Shown one piece after another: positions 1-13,370 of a stretch of DNA of 64,000 bases. Positions within the stretch are counted from its first letter, which is position 1; every line of letters starts with the position of its first letter. Where the stretch lies: assembly GCA_021018815.1 (NCBI GenBank), contig JAITYX010000016.1, positions 7,889,001 through 7,953,000 on the forward strand, in the 5' to 3' direction. Below the pieces are notes generated by a model that was not told the origin of the DNA, made no database searches, and worked only from the letters and a program-made list of their open reading frames with translations. The translations under genes were made by a program, and so were the position numbers. This DNA is from Talinum fruticosum. Taxonomy: Eukaryota; Streptophyta; Magnoliopsida; Caryophyllales; Talinaceae.

Positions 1-2586
1 CGGCCAGCATCTTCTTTGCTTTCCCTGAATGATCCTCACCATCTATCTGCGAGATTATATTACAGACGATGTTCTCCAGAGTGTCTGGTTCAAGTTCAGA
101 CCTCGGGTAAGGAGACTCCCTCAGAAGTCTCAGCAACAATTGAGCTTTGGTCTGTGACTTTGGGGTGCCCTGAACTGTAAGCTCAAGTAGCCCTGGTATG
201 ACACCTTCCCTGAGGATTGGGTCCCGGTATTTACACCGATCCACCTCACACATCGTCAGTAATACCCCCACAGCATGCTCCCGGCCTTGGAGGGAACCAC
301 TCTCGAGGACCTCCACCACTGCAAGTACACCCCCTTCTTCAGAGACAAGGGCGGTTCTACCCTCTTGGAATTTCACCAGAGACTCTAATAAGGCGGTGCA
401 TTTTTCTGCTGTTTTCGAGGATTTCTTACATGTCTTGAGTAGATCGACTAAGGGTGGCACAGGATCCGCCTTTAGGATTATGGTGATCGTGTTTGAGTGT
501 GTTGAGAGGTTATAGAGTGCCATGATGGCATCAGCCTTGGCTTGTGAGGTACCGGTATCTAGGGTGTCGACTAGGAGAGGAATAGCCCCAGAAGCTGATA
601 TAGTCGGCTTGTTTGTAGAAGTTGCTGAAAGTGTTAGCAAAGAGGCTGTGGCATGCTCCTGAAGATTGGTGTTCTCTGATTGCAGGAATCTGATTATTGG
701 TTCTAAGGCACCAGCAGCTACGATGCTGATCTTATTCCTACGAAGATAAATATTCAGAACGTTAGATCTTTATTAAATCCTGAGAGACCATCGAATCTCT
801 CAGCCAAAATGTAACCATTAAACAGATGGCATTCAAGAATCAAGCAGAATGTTAGCATCCCAGAATACTTGCCCATCATAATATTCGTCCATGAATTTGT
901 CCAAAAACAACTGATGCAGACTCCAATATGCCTTCCGAAGAAAACACACATCACACATCACAATACACACGCACCAGAAAATCAAACTCAACACCCCTAA
1001 ATTGCACAGTTTCGGTGTTAGAGACTGGTTCACTGAAATAGTCTCCATCCCCTCAGTAGGGTGAGATGACAATATCTGGAGCTCCTGAAACCCCACTTCA
1101 ATAGAATCCATACTGGGTCGTGCAATGTTGTCAAAATTCCCCATTCGCTAATCTACAAGTCTTTATTACCTACACCTGGGTGTGAGTACTATATGGAAGT
1201 GGCACATGTATCACATGAGAACAGATATGATGCATTTCATTCACACAGAAGCGTGTCTGATGAATACACTGGGGTCGGAAATTGGGAGTGGGAGAGATGC
1301 CAACGCCCATGTGTAGGAAATAATTCTGCATTAAAGCTTAAAAGTCTATGATCAATTAATTGACATCAAATACTCCATGTTAAGCAGTTCTTGAACCTTC
1401 ACTAATACGTTACTACCCGAAATTAAAGGGCTCAACTTTGCTTTTCTGCAACTGCGGATACACGCAAAGTAATAATTTGTTAAGTTTATCACAACAGTAC
1501 AGATCAAAAAGTCACAAAGCTCTAAGTAGATTTGCATATGAAAGCTGAATAGGACTACTTTTTAATTTTCTTATCTGATTTTCCATCTCACCCAGTAGAA
1601 TCTATCCACGTGAAAACTTCACAAGTAAGAAGAAAACCAAAGCAAAAGAAAACCAAAGGTAAAATATAGAAATATCTGGAGAAGAAAGAAAGAGAAAATC
1701 AGCAAGAGCTGAGAAAATAACAATTTGGAGAATCTGGGTAGCCTCCAATTTCAGACTTTTTCGAAATTGATAATTTATAGTATATTTTAGGAAAAATGGA
1801 ATAATTCCCACTGGTGAAATACTTGCAGAATTTAATTTTATTCCAATAATGGGAAAATTTTCCCCCTTTGGGTAAATTAGAACCAGCCGCCAAGAGCAAA
1901 CAAAAACAGTGAAATATTGTTACTCTATATTCTCAAACAGAAACTCAAATAACCAAGAATATTCTCATCTCAAATGACATTATCCAAAACCCAGAAAATT
2001 CTTTCCGTATAATATCCACAAGAACAGGGGAAATAGGAGAAAATTCAAGCTTAGAAATATAATTAGGGATTTAATCCATTTATCAGAGCCAACCCCACTT
2101 GAATAACACACATAATTAATCCAAAAATCCACATTAGGAATCACATAATTGATCAAAGGAAGCCCCGAAAAGCCATTGAAATCAGTACCAGAAATAAAAA
2201 TTAGAAAAAGAAAACTCGAAAAGAGAGGATTTTTCGCAACATCCAACAACACGGACCTCGAAAATTAAAATAATAGAAAAGAGCGAAAAGCAAAGGTGGG
2301 AGAGTTTTTTTTTGGGGGGGACTAACTTTTCGTCTTTAACGGCGAGGTTGAGGAGAGCGAGGAGGGCGGACTCGGCGGAAGGGAGCGAGTCGAGTCGGAG
2401 CATGGAGACGAGTTGGGGGACGGCAGGGGCGAGTTGGCGACGGCAGCGCTGGGAGGTCTTGGTGAGGCGTCGGATCTCCTGGGCAGCTCTGATCCTGAAA
2501 TCTTGGTCGTCTGACTGGAGGAAGTCGAGAGCTTGATTAACGCTGAGGTGGGGTGCAGGGGATGCTGTACTCCCGCTGGACTCCAT
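1..2586 (-). CDS. ARM-repeat protein (PUB4-like, no U-box), 3' end beyond the window
   Basis: Armadillo-repeat protein related to the plant U-box/ARM family; such proteins are helical scaffolds for protein binding, some of them in ubiquitin ligation. Exons on the minus strand are 2586-2327 and 737 to beyond position 1. The donor GTTAGT and the acceptor (...CGTAG) join in phase to read DEKNKISIVAAGALEP. Exon 1 starts with MESSGSTASP and a region ending in ALLALLNLAVKDEKN, the typical helix of an ARM repeat. Exon 2 continues with repeats such as LQEHATASLLTLSA, AKADAIMALYNLS and REHAVGVLLTMCE. The reading reaches GEDHSGKAKKMLA at the left edge, so the last part of the protein is missing from the window. 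No U-box precedes the repeats, so ligase activity is not implied. The start is the first ATG after a GA-rich leader. The 1.6-kb intron carries no recognisable gene. Confidence 0.85.
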
Positions 2587-2801
2587 GGCTATGGGGTTAG
2601 AGAGAGATACAGCGAGAGGAGAGTAGGTGGCTGAGAGGGAAGACTGAGGAGTGAGAAGCTCTAATCAAATATACAAACGACAATGGAAAGAGAGAGAGGA
2701 AGGCGTTAAGCAACAGAAGGAGAGGGAGAAGGGGGGGTTTTCATTCAACGGCTTATTCGCTCGACAGTTGGGTCTTATTATGGTGGAATTTCTTTGTTTT
2801 C

Positions 2802-2842
2802 TTCTCTCTCTCTCTCCCTCTCTCCCTCTCTCCCTCTCTCTC
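2802..2842. repeat. CT-rich microsatellite
   Basis: Imperfect CT repeat (TCTCTCTC with CCCTCTCTC variants) upstream of the ARM-repeat gene. On that gene's strand it reads GA-rich and may lie in the promoter or leader. Confidence 0.8.
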
Positions 2843-5040
2843 TGGGTTGGGGTTCGGTGAATGTAATGACAAGGAATACGATGAAGAAACCAACTGCAGC
2901 TTCTTTCTCCGCTCTCGTCTATGCAACTTGACCGACCATACGATACGGACCATAATTTATAAGCCATGTTATAACCCCGTGATTCCCTTTCAGTACTGCT
3001 ACTCTTTTATCCTCAACTTATCCCTAAATAAATTTATCCACATTTTTTCTACTACTAATTTCATATTTTATAATCGTGCTCATTTTATTGCATAATAACT
3101 TTCTTATTATATACGAACGAATGATGGTATTGAACAATTGTAGAAAGTTACATTATTCATGTATGTCGGGTAAGTTATTGCGTTTCAAACTGATGAACAA
3201 AAGTGAATCCGACTTGATGAAGCTACCGATAAAAGCTCTAACCAAAAATTTAGAAAAATGACGAATCGGTTATTTAATTATCATATGTGGATGGTGGTGT
3301 TGAAAAGAGGGGAAAAAATATAACATTTACACATAGTAGAAAGTAGCGGGTGTAATTTTTTATTAAATTAAATTTTTTTTATTTAAATATAAAATCTAAT
3401 GTATCCAAAACCTCATTAATTAGTCAGATAGCTATTTAAATGCACGATAGATTAACATTTTGCCTAGTATTATACTTGAACTAGTTGGGTTGGGTGTAAT
3501 TGATAATTTGACTTATTGGGCTTCATATAACTTGTTTACATCATAATACCGGGCTAGTAAAGGTTTGATTGGATTAAATGGATGACTATGAGGTTCATTG
3601 CCATAATATGGTATGGGCCCAACTCTACAATTCGTTTCATTTTTTTTTTTAATGAAAGTGGATCCTAGTCGTTTTGGCCCAAGCCACTTCACAGCTGTCA
3701 CAATTGGGCTCATCAACCCCTCAAATTTGTTTAGGCTCCTTAAGCTACAATTAATGTTGCTGATAGACCGGCTTTACATTACATTATAAAACAATAGTAA
3801 TCTCTCTTTTTACATGTGTTTTATTTGAATATTTTTTCGACAATTTATGCTATTCTCGAACGTTAAATGATCACTACATAACTACGATTATAAAACTGTT
3901 CATGTATAACTCTAAAATACGCATAAAAAATAATTTTACGTCCAATGAACAATTTATAAATTAGAATAACTATAATCAACTCGCTGTAAGGAGAAATCTA
4001 ACCCAACATATAAACATACAATCAAAAAAAAATGTTTGATTAAAAAAAGAGAAAGGGGTTGAAAAATGTTAACTGACCTCTTGAGTTTGGATTTAGCCAT
4101 GGACGGCAAAACGCAGGTAATTAAGAAATGTTAAGTCTGATTAGTAGATGCGAGGACACGTGGAAGATGCTGGTTGGAGAAGGGCATGATCGGCACGTGA
4201 CGTTATTCCTTGGGGTTTTACAGGATCAAGGCAATTGAAGTCATCTTTTCTGGGCTGAACTGAGAGAGAGGGTAATGGAGCTTCCCTGGTCCCTCGCGAT
4301 TTGTAATGTCCAATCACTGTCTTTCTCTCTCCTATTTTCTGATCACAGATATTTGCTTCCCTGCTTCTCTCTCTACGTTCATCTCCCCGTTCTCCATCTC
4401 AAATCACTCATCACAGTCATTGTTTACCACGTGACTCTCAGATTCCTTCCTCAAATTCATTTTATTTCTCTACAATGATTTTTTCCATGAAGAAAAATAA
4501 CACCAAATCACTACGTAATACTCTTATTCTCGAGCCGATATCAAGAAAAAATATGCTATCATGTTAATGTCCGTGAAAACTATTATAATCACGACCTTAC
4601 GCTATTCATACCGTTATATATTTGTTGTCGAATTAATAAAATAATAAAAATTAATAAATCAGTTGAGAATAATTTGCGAGACTGAATCATGTAATAACAA
4701 TTAATTCATTTAAAATTAATTATTTTTTTTATATAAAAAAGTTTGGTTTATAAAAGTCAATCAAAGTTTTCCAGCTAAACTAGGTAAGGGGATTGATGTT
4801 TCGTAGATCTGATTAGTGAGTATGCATGGGGCTGTACTTTAGACTGGATGCATACTAAGTGACCACATTTAATTAGCTACAATAATCACAATCATAAATC
4901 ATAATCAACACTGATTAGAGTTGGACTAAATTTGGTTGGCTGAGAGGGGGATAATATATCCGACAGTGAGTAGTGGTGATGCACGTCTATCATAGAAGAT
5001 TTTTTTTTGACTACACTATAATGTATAATGATATATGGAG

Positions 5041-5041
<1 letters not shown>

Positions 5042-5083
<42 letters not shown>
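5042..5083. repeat. (TAA)n microsatellite, about 14 units
   Basis: Uninterrupted ATA/TAA trinucleotide repeat. The open frames crossing it (poly-Ile or poly-Tyr) are artefacts. Confidence 0.95.
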
Positions 5084-5321
5084 TGCAAAAATTTTGTTTT
5101 GCAACTTGCTCTAATTTTTGCTAAATTTCTTTACATACCACTTGTGATGTATGTTGTTTTATTTAGAAAGTAAGATAATAGAAGTTGATCTTTATACTGT
5201 TTTTATGTCTCATTCAAATAGAAAAAATATAAAAATTCATTTGCTCTATAATTACGACTTTTAACAGGAAATTCGATGAGAGAGATGGAAATCACTCGAA
5301 AATTATGTGTCAATGTCATTG

Positions 5322-5325
<4 letters not shown>

Positions 5326-5395
<70 letters not shown>
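5326..5395. repeat. (TA)n microsatellite, about 35 units
   Basis: Long uninterrupted AT dinucleotide repeat, the longest in the window. Its length is probably variable between individuals and unreliable in the assembly. Confidence 0.95.
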
Positions 5396-5398
<3 letters not shown>

Positions 5399-6239
5399 TT
5401 TTATTATGACGTATTATTTATCTTGGAAAATAAAAGCTGGAGGTCTCCAAAATGTAATACACCGAGAAGCACTGGTACACGAACCTTCAATGGGGCACTA
5501 AACAAAGGGTCCCAATTCCCAAGCACAAGATCTGACTAAGACACCACAATGAATCTTTTGTAAGTTACAAAATCGCATCTCAATCCTTAAAATCCCAAAA
5601 GAAAATCACTAAGATTAATCAAAACTTAATCAATTTACTAAAACCAGCAGGATCTCAGAGATCCTCAAGAAATTGATCTATCAGAAACATGTCATAATAG
5701 AAAAATGCAAGCACAACTGTTACGATATTGATGAAGTGTGTAGTTATTTTACAGTCACGATGTACTGTATAAATTGAAGCAGTTCATATTTGTTATTTTG
5801 AAATTCAAATTTAAATTTATACCGTAATTATCTTATGTTAGATAGAATTTGAATATAACATTTTAGCTCATAATATCTCATAGCAGTTAATTTTTAACAG
5901 CTTAAAACAATAAATCTTGATTGCGATTCCCATGCAGGTTGGAGAGGGGGTGGAATTGGATGCTTAAGATTAATATAAATGATTAATAAGATTTAGAATT
6001 AAGTAGCTAGACATAATTATTAGAGTGGGACTGGCATTAGAGTCAGCATAATCAATCGCACCCACTTGACCCTCTCTCTATCAACTCATTTTAATATCCA
6101 TGTCCGAATTCCACATACTAATAATTCTTTTTAATTATTATTTCTCTCTCTCTCTCTTATTTTTCCCCTTTTATTTTTGTGTGATGTTCCACGTGCAACT
6201 TCAGTTCAGTACGGTGCCAACCCTAACCTACAACCCGCA

Positions 6240-6258
6240 ATAATAATAATAATAATAA
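6240..6258. repeat. (TAA)n microsatellite, short
   Basis: Short ATA repeat just left of the SINE at 6281. It is not part of the SINE. Confidence 0.8.
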
Positions 6259-6280
6259 ATATCCAAGCTAAAACACATAT

Positions 6281-6513
6281 TTTTTTTATTTTTTTGAATC
6301 GGTAAATTGATTTACCCACTTGAACCTCCTATTTTAGAGAAATTCAAAGGGCTGGAAAGGACCGGGATCCGGAGGGGAACATGTCAAATCCTAAACTACC
6401 TCCCCCACAATTCCTTCATATGAGGAATTTTTGTGCCTTCTATATTCAAACCCGAAAGGGGCAGGTGGAAGGTAGGGTGTGTGGCCACTAGGCCACACAC
6501 CGCTCGACCCAAA
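6281..6513 (-). mobile_element. tRNA-derived SINE with target-site duplication
   Basis: Short retroposon read on the minus strand. Near its 5' end (right side) there is an A-box-like motif in GTGTGTGGCCTAGTGG and, about 45 bases later, a B-box-like CGGGTTTGAATAT. The 3' end is an A-rich tail (AAAAAAATAAAAAAA), seen on the plus strand as a T-run at 6281-6295. A near-identical direct repeat flanks it: CTAAAACACATAT at 6268-6280 and CTAAAACATAGAT at 6514-6526. A tRNA-like promoter, A-tail and target duplication together define a SINE. Its tail motif (GTGGGTAAATCAATTTACC) resembles that of the SINE at 42857-43057, so the two may be related subfamilies. Confidence 0.75.
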
Positions 6514-6670
6514 CTAAAACATAGATAGATCTAACGTACATCATTTTAACCTAGTTCAACTGTTAATTAAAGAGTTATTTTTGTTAAACAATCTGAAATT
6601 TAAAAAGCACACAAAAATATGTTGATGGGCACTTTCTCTTTTCTTAATTTTATGAGAGATGCATAAATTT

Positions 6671-6671
<1 letters not shown>

Positions 6672-6714
<43 letters not shown>
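6672..6714. repeat. (ATA)n microsatellite, about 14 units
   Basis: Uninterrupted TAA repeat. The poly-Leu frame on the minus strand is an artefact. Confidence 0.95.
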
Positions 6715-6715
<1 letters not shown>

Positions 6716-9700
6716 GGAATGATGTGTAATATTCTAAAATGTTAAACAAATTTTGCATAATTATTTGGAGCGTAAGGTAATTAGTAGGCAGAAGCATATT
6801 GATAATCTGGAGGGCTCATGTGCATGAACAGCTAATGTTAATCCACAAATTGTTGCGTGCGTCATCGATCGTTCTCCCTTTCATTCCTTAATCATTGATT
6901 AGGTATAGATTAGTGAAGTAATTAATCTTAATCATATCATGTATTATCTGGTATGTTACATGCATATAATAGACAAAGTGGGCCAATCATTAAATTTCAT
7001 ATGGATGACCATTGAAAATTGATGCTTGTCTGATAATATCAATTGTCAAATGGAAGTAGTGGCATGCATGCATGGAATTCTATTATTATTAATTTTTAAT
7101 ATCAATATATCAATTTCCTTTTTCTTTGAAATAGAATATATATCCCTACTTAAGGATTGTAATTAGCAAAATTAAGAATTTTATGTTGTTCACAGGATTT
7201 TGTCTTTCTCTGTCTAATTTGATTTGTGTCATATATGGTTATATTATCGATTTTTTTCATCAATAACAATCCATATATATACGTACAAGATTAACGTAAA
7301 ATTAACAAAATTACGTAGACACTACCTTAGTAGTATGATTCATCAATTAAAAAACATGGTTGAAAATGGTTTCAAATTTACACTTAGCTTGATCTCCTTG
7401 ATTAGTTTAAGAATTTTGGCATGATTGCTAATTAAGGATAATTAATTAGAGATCAAACCGTAAAAGACAAAATAGTTAATCGAACTTGGAAGCACGAAGT
7501 GGATAATTACAAGCTTGAATAGCTAATTAACTTGACTTGATGACTAAAAAATAAGTTTAATCTGATTGGTGAATATTGAATCGAGGATTTTCTTCTTAGA
7601 GCTACTATAATTTTATTCTATTTCAATTGTCTTCTTGTGTAGTCAACTAATTAAAGACAAAAGTGCTCAATCATTGACACTAAGATAATGTACTCTTAAC
7701 CAGGACTTTACCCCCAATTAATAGGACAAGTGTTAATTAACAACAAATTATTTTATTACACCCTAACAAAATTCTTTTAATTACAATAAACTGTATTTTG
7801 GGATATTGGACGTTTATATAACAAATTATAAAGTTGATTGATCATGTATTGTATTTGGGGTGATTTTTTTTTTTCTAAACCATCATCAATTTAAGGGTGA
7901 TAAGCCAATTGTGTTTATGATTTACCAAGTTGAGAAAAGGGAAGAATAACTGATTTAGTTAGGGTAGAACAATAATTTCCCTTTTTCAACTTGACACGTT
8001 AAAAATAACTGAGTTTTCACCCCATAATTGGTGATGGTTTAAAATAAAATCACACCCAAAAAGCGATACATAATTAATCAATTTTATAATTTGATATATA
8101 AACGTTGAATTTTTTAAAGTATAATTTATTTTCATTAAAAAATGGATAGATTGATAAGTTTTTGATGAAAAAATATGTGGAATTATTTTTTATGGGCGTA
8201 AATGGCAGTTGCCTTGCACGCGGAAACATGTAAGAAAGAGGGAGGACATTGCTCAAATCAAGGGTCAATCTCAATCAAGTGATGCATTTATGATCAAAAG
8301 GCTGAGCTTTTTTCTATTTTTTCAGAGCACTTTTCATAATAAAGATCGAAAGGGTAGATGAACCCTAATGTGATGTGAGAGAGATCAGGAAATCCTAAAT
8401 CTCATCAGCATTTACAAAGAATTGACACTTGCCAGCTGTTTACACATTCTATACTGATGAGGTCGGCTCTTTAATTCAATAATCCCAAACAAACTATTGT
8501 TTTTCAAAAAAAAAAAAAAAAACTATTAGAATGCGGTGATAGTGATTGTCATTAAAAGACAATCACTAAATTAACGAAATCAATACCGTATATGTGTTTG
8601 AAAATAATCATCACGATGCTTGTTAGATATTTATTACAATTACGGTGATTATCATGGTTATATTATAGCGACAATTACTATGAGTTTTTGATAATTACAG
8701 ATCTACGGGAGGATAATAATAAGACGAATAAAATTGTTATATGATAGCTTGAATGGGAAAATGAAAGAAATCTAGAGTAATTATAGCTAAGAAAGGCCTA
8801 ATTACCAAGGAGGTTAGCTAGTTAGTAATATGATTCATCCCCAATTATTTTCATCAAACTACGTATTATTTGAAGAGGTATGGAGTTTATTTATATATAC
8901 ACAAGCGTTGTACTCTCATATATTTATTTTTTAGTTCTTCGTATAAGCATCGACGTATTGTAGTACATACCTAAGTAAAAACAATCAAAGAATGGCAAAA
9001 TATTTAATTATCTATTTAGATGTAAGTGTCTTATTAATACATGAGTAAAAGTTGATTACGTATCTTTCTACGTATATAAACCATTTCATTATATGTAAGA
9101 TCACTAAAACTTTAAGTAAAACAGAAGATGATATGTGCAAGGCTTGGGTAATGCTGTAATGACTTTTGCAATATATCCTTTTTCTAGGCGGAATTTTCGG
9201 AATACGAATATGGATAATAATTTTTACCTTAAATCATGTATATATAAAAAGAAAATGAAAGAGGTAGGATTCCAATATTAGTTTTGGGTACATTTAAGCT
9301 AAATTAAGACCATAATAGATGTAAATGGAGTAAATATTGTGATTTTTAGTAAGAGTGTGTCTGGCCTGGGAAATGTTACCCCGATCAATGTGGGATTGGG
9401 CATGTGATTTCCCATGTGATGCTGATGATGCTCCATTAAAGCGACACGTGCCTCCATTTTGGTCCCCAATTAAAATTAATTAATTTAATTTAAATCAGAG
9501 TTTTTATAATTAATTATAAAATTTAACCCAACTCTAATAAATCCAAGTAAAATTAATGACGTATGCTTCATATTTTTCCTGCTCTGGACAAATCGACAAA
9601 CAATCTGTACGGATATTAAATTAGCTTTGGAGTTAAATTGCAATTCCAATGCTTCCATTTCTCTTTTAATTAATTCTTTAATTAATTCATTTAATACCAT

Positions 9701-10389
9701 ATAGTCTATGAGTATCATTGTCTAACCTAACCTAATTAATAATAGTTGAACATATGCTTCCCAAAAAATAAAGGAAAAACCATAGTATGTTGTTAACGGG
9801 TGGTTTTGGTTGTTTCTTGATATTTTCTTTTATATTATTTGTTGTGTTATGTTATTTGTATCTAAGCATTTTTAGTTTTATCAACAATTTTGAAAAGGTG
9901 TATAAGTTGAGTATATTGTAGATGTAGCATATTAGTAACTTTCAATCTTGCGATTATTATTTTTTAAAGATTTTGGTGATCGATCAAAAGAAATTTCATT
10001 CAAATATGACAAAATATAATTATAAGTGACTCGAAATAAGCTCAAGTTAAGTAGACTTAAGTAGAGATAACAAATGGTCTGATGACAAACTTAATCCACT
10101 CGAACTAATTCAATTAGTTAGTTTCAGAATCGTCGGACTGGGATCATCAGTTATTTTGCAAGCCGAACTTGGCTAGCAAGTTATTTGAGCCTAAAAATAT
10201 TAGAATCAAGACACTTAGCTTACTTAAGGTCACAAGCCCTTGCAAGAAAAATATTCACTTTCCCACTAATTATTTTCATACAAAATAAACCAAGCCAATT
10301 CGTTTAAATTTTACTTGGTACTTTTTGATATTGCATCACAAGTCATCAAGCTCAATACCCTTCATAATTATAATGTTTTCCCCTTCTTT

Positions 10390-10785
10390 GGCCTTGTTTG
10401 GCAACACTAATCAACCAAATATTAGCATTCGGTAAGGTAGTGTTTTAACTATCTTTTGCAGTAGCTTTTAGCGTTTCAAGTATTATTTCGAAAAGTTGAT
10501 AATATTAGCTTTTTACATTTGAAAGTAGCGTTTCATATTTTTTGACAAAAAACCCCTTCATTCATTTATATTTGACAAATTATTTATATCCTTTTACTTC
10601 AATTTACAATAATCAGCTAATTCAATCGCTAAATTTATTACCGAACACATTTATTCAACCGCTCAATTGAACGAGCTATCCGCTAACAGCTAAAATCTAA
10701 CAGCTTATCAGCTACCTAAACAGACTATCAGCTACACAAACAGACTATTCGCTACTCAAACAGACTCATTTTGCCGAATAGGGCC
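10390..10785 (-). mobile_element. MITE family A, copy 1 (hAT-like ends)
   Basis: About 396 bp with imperfect 15-bp terminal inverted repeats: GGCCTTGTTTGGCAA on the left, and the right end reverse-complements to GGCCCTATTCGGCAA. The reverse complement aligns over its whole length with 19980-20388. Shared blocks include GTAAAAAGCTAATATTAT, AACACTACCTTACCGAAT and TTAGCTGATTATTGTAAATTG. There is no coding capacity, so it is a non-autonomous DNA transposon. No clean 8-bp target duplication is visible, so the hAT assignment rests only on the form of the ends. Confidence 0.75.
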
Positions 10786-12383
10786 TTTATAAGTTAAGTT
10801 TTTCAAATTTTCACCAAATTAGCGTGTAAGAGCCTTCTATTTATTAGTTCATGATTTTGGCCAATATTAAATATATGTTTCCTTTTCTTTTATCTTTGCA
10901 AACCTCGTATAAGCGTAATAATATACTAGTTATAATATCTTGCTTCGCACGGTTAGTTTTTAATATCTCTTTTTGTAACTCATTTAATACTTCATTTACC
11001 TTCAAGATTAGCTAAATATTCATAAAATTTTAGAAATTTGTAGTCTCTTTTACTAATGATTTTCATCCCTTAAAAGTGAGGATAGAACTCATATTAAATT
11101 TTGAATAATAAAATACCATTTTAAATTGTAACTTATAAAACAAAAAATATTCATATTAGCTCCTTATTATATTAAAAATATATATAAATAATTATCATAT
11201 TAATTTTTGCATAAAAACACTCTTTTGGATGAATTGTATATTTTTATGATATTTTTTAAAAAGTGGAGGAAAAAATGTATATACACTTGATTGCATATAT
11301 TCCATTTAGGGTTAGTTATTTGTACAAAGTTTTATTGAGAACATAAATTCAAATTTTCTATTTGCTTTTATGGTTAGCTATGATGTGTTTGCTTTTTTTT
11401 TTTTTTTAAAGATATCATGACATATTATATTTTTTATTTTTTAAAAATTAATTAGAAGGTTAAAGAATGAAAAAGATAAAAACAAATTCAACCAATTACA
11501 ATGTGACAAATGCCCCTTAAACCACCTATGTAATCAAAGAAATGTTGAGCTTTTCATCACGTAAAAATACTGCTTTTAGTCTTCTTGGTGAATTATACAT
11601 TATTGATCATGAAAATGATATTTTTTTAATAAAAAAATATTTTTATACTTAATTTTATACATATATTTCATTCATAATTAATTTAATTTGTTATGGACTT
11701 TTATTTAAAATATAAATCAAAGTCTTCACTTTGTTACTAGTTCATGCTGAAAAAATAATCTAAAATCGATATAATTCATTCATGCATGTAAATATAAATA
11801 CGTTATTTGATTATGTATTTATTTTTTCAAGACAAAATTATACACTCCTATAAATCAATTAGAATACAAAAAATAAAAATAATTAAACTAAATTTCAATC
11901 AATTAGAATGTGAGAAATGTCCGAAATAACCTATATACTTAACTTTTATTAATGATATTAGATATTAAATTAGATGTTTAAGAAATACGAATTAACAGAG
12001 AAATATATAATTGGATATAATTAGAGAGAATAATAATTAGAGGAGGTTCAAGTAGGAGTTTAGTATTGATTGATCCCATCTCGTAATCAGGGGTTTATGA
12101 TTATTAAGCAGATCATGAAAAATAAAGTAGTCAAATGGGAATATCCTAAAGATTATGCTCTTATACCCTTTTATCATTTCTATTATTAACTTTTCATAAT
12201 TGCTGATTTCTATAAGAGGCATCAGACCATTAATTCATTATTATCCCTCATCAGTCGCCAACCCCAACTTGCTGCCACTTTTGTTTCTCCATTTGTAAAT
12301 TGCTTCCGAAATTAGACCACATCTGCCTTCCTCCTCCTTACTATAACTGCTCACTTCCGAAATTACAATCCTTCGGTTTTAAT

Positions 12384-12785
12384 GGGCGTGTTCGGTAAAA
12401 GTTGTTGTTAACTGTTTCATTAACGATTAGCTGTCTATGCTAGTGATTAGTAGTTAGATATTCAACTAGTGGTTTAAGATAAATGTGTTTAGTAATGGTA
12501 GCTATTTAAGTATAAGATTTGTATAAAATGACTTAAAAGAAAAATATATGTAGAAACTTTTAGAAATTAAAAAGGAGAATTTTGAAAATATATATATATA
12601 TATACAAACATTATTTAGTGGTTTTGAAAATGTTACTTTGAGTACCTTTTGGAAAAATGATACATAAACCTCTAATCACTATGTCAATTACTACTTTTCC
12701 AAACACTTACATTTTAGATAAGTAGTAGTGTTTAAGTACTCCAAACCACTAACCACTATTTCCAAAGCGAGTAACGAACACACTT
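12384..12785 (+). mobile_element. MITE family B, copy 1
   Basis: About 400 bp, with left end GGGCGTGTTCGGTA and right end reverse-complementing to AAGTGTGTTCGTTAC. Its interior matches the reverse complement of 43580-43948: TTTAGTAATGGTAGCTATTT, TTTTAGAAATTAAAAAGGA and TAGTGGTTTTGAAAA all have close counterparts there. It contains a short TA repeat (about 12591-12604). No reading frame is present, so it is a non-autonomous DNA element. Confidence 0.7.
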
Positions 12786-13189
12786 AATAAGTAACTCATT
12801 CGGTTTCAACTAGAAGGAAGAAATTTTCTCATACAAAAAGTCGCTCAAAAGGGTATGATCGGCAGTTTAGTTTCTTCACTAGGATCTATTCGAAATTACA
12901 TAAAAAACACACAGAAACAGAAATAGAAATAGAAATGTATATAAACGAACGTAAATGATAATAGAAAAGAGAAGAAGGTAACATAAATGAAAAGAAATGA
13001 ATAGAAAAGAGTAGAAAAAATAGAAATGAATAGAAAATAAAAATAAATGATGATTTTTATGTAATAACTTCGAACAGGACAAGCATTTAAGATAAAAGGC
13101 CTTTTAACGGATGCATTTTCAAAGATTTAAATTTATATTATTCTTTCTAACGGAGTGAGATTGTTACCGCCTTAACGAGAAAATTGAAT

Positions 13190-13370
13190 TTTGATGGTGG
13201 TCGCGAAGGAAAGATCTTGTCTCTCCATGTGTTTGATGTTCGAAACAAATGAGTTTGTGATGAGGGCATCCATGGGTTAAACTGGAGTAGTCCTCCACAT
13301 GGAAGCAAGCTTTGACTGTCTGAATTAACTCATGTGTGTGACTCAGCAACTAGTTTTTCCAACATAATTC
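13190..13370 (-). mobile_element. Possible degraded tRNA-derived SINE
   Basis: On the minus strand this stretch reads TGAGTTAATTCAGACAG (weakly A-box-like) and, further on, TTTGTTTCGAACATC (weakly B-box-like). GC content is higher than in the surrounding AT-rich DNA. No clear A-tail or target duplication was found, so this is a weak call; it could be any decayed repeat. Confidence 0.25.

Noticed and set aside
4165..4200. miR164-like string (TTGGAGAAGGGCATGATCGG)
   Set aside because: Differs from the mature miRNA at many positions and has no complementary arm nearby.
5276..5539. Open frames with poly-Tyr/Ile over the TA repeat
   Set aside because: Created by the microsatellite; no coding signal on either side.
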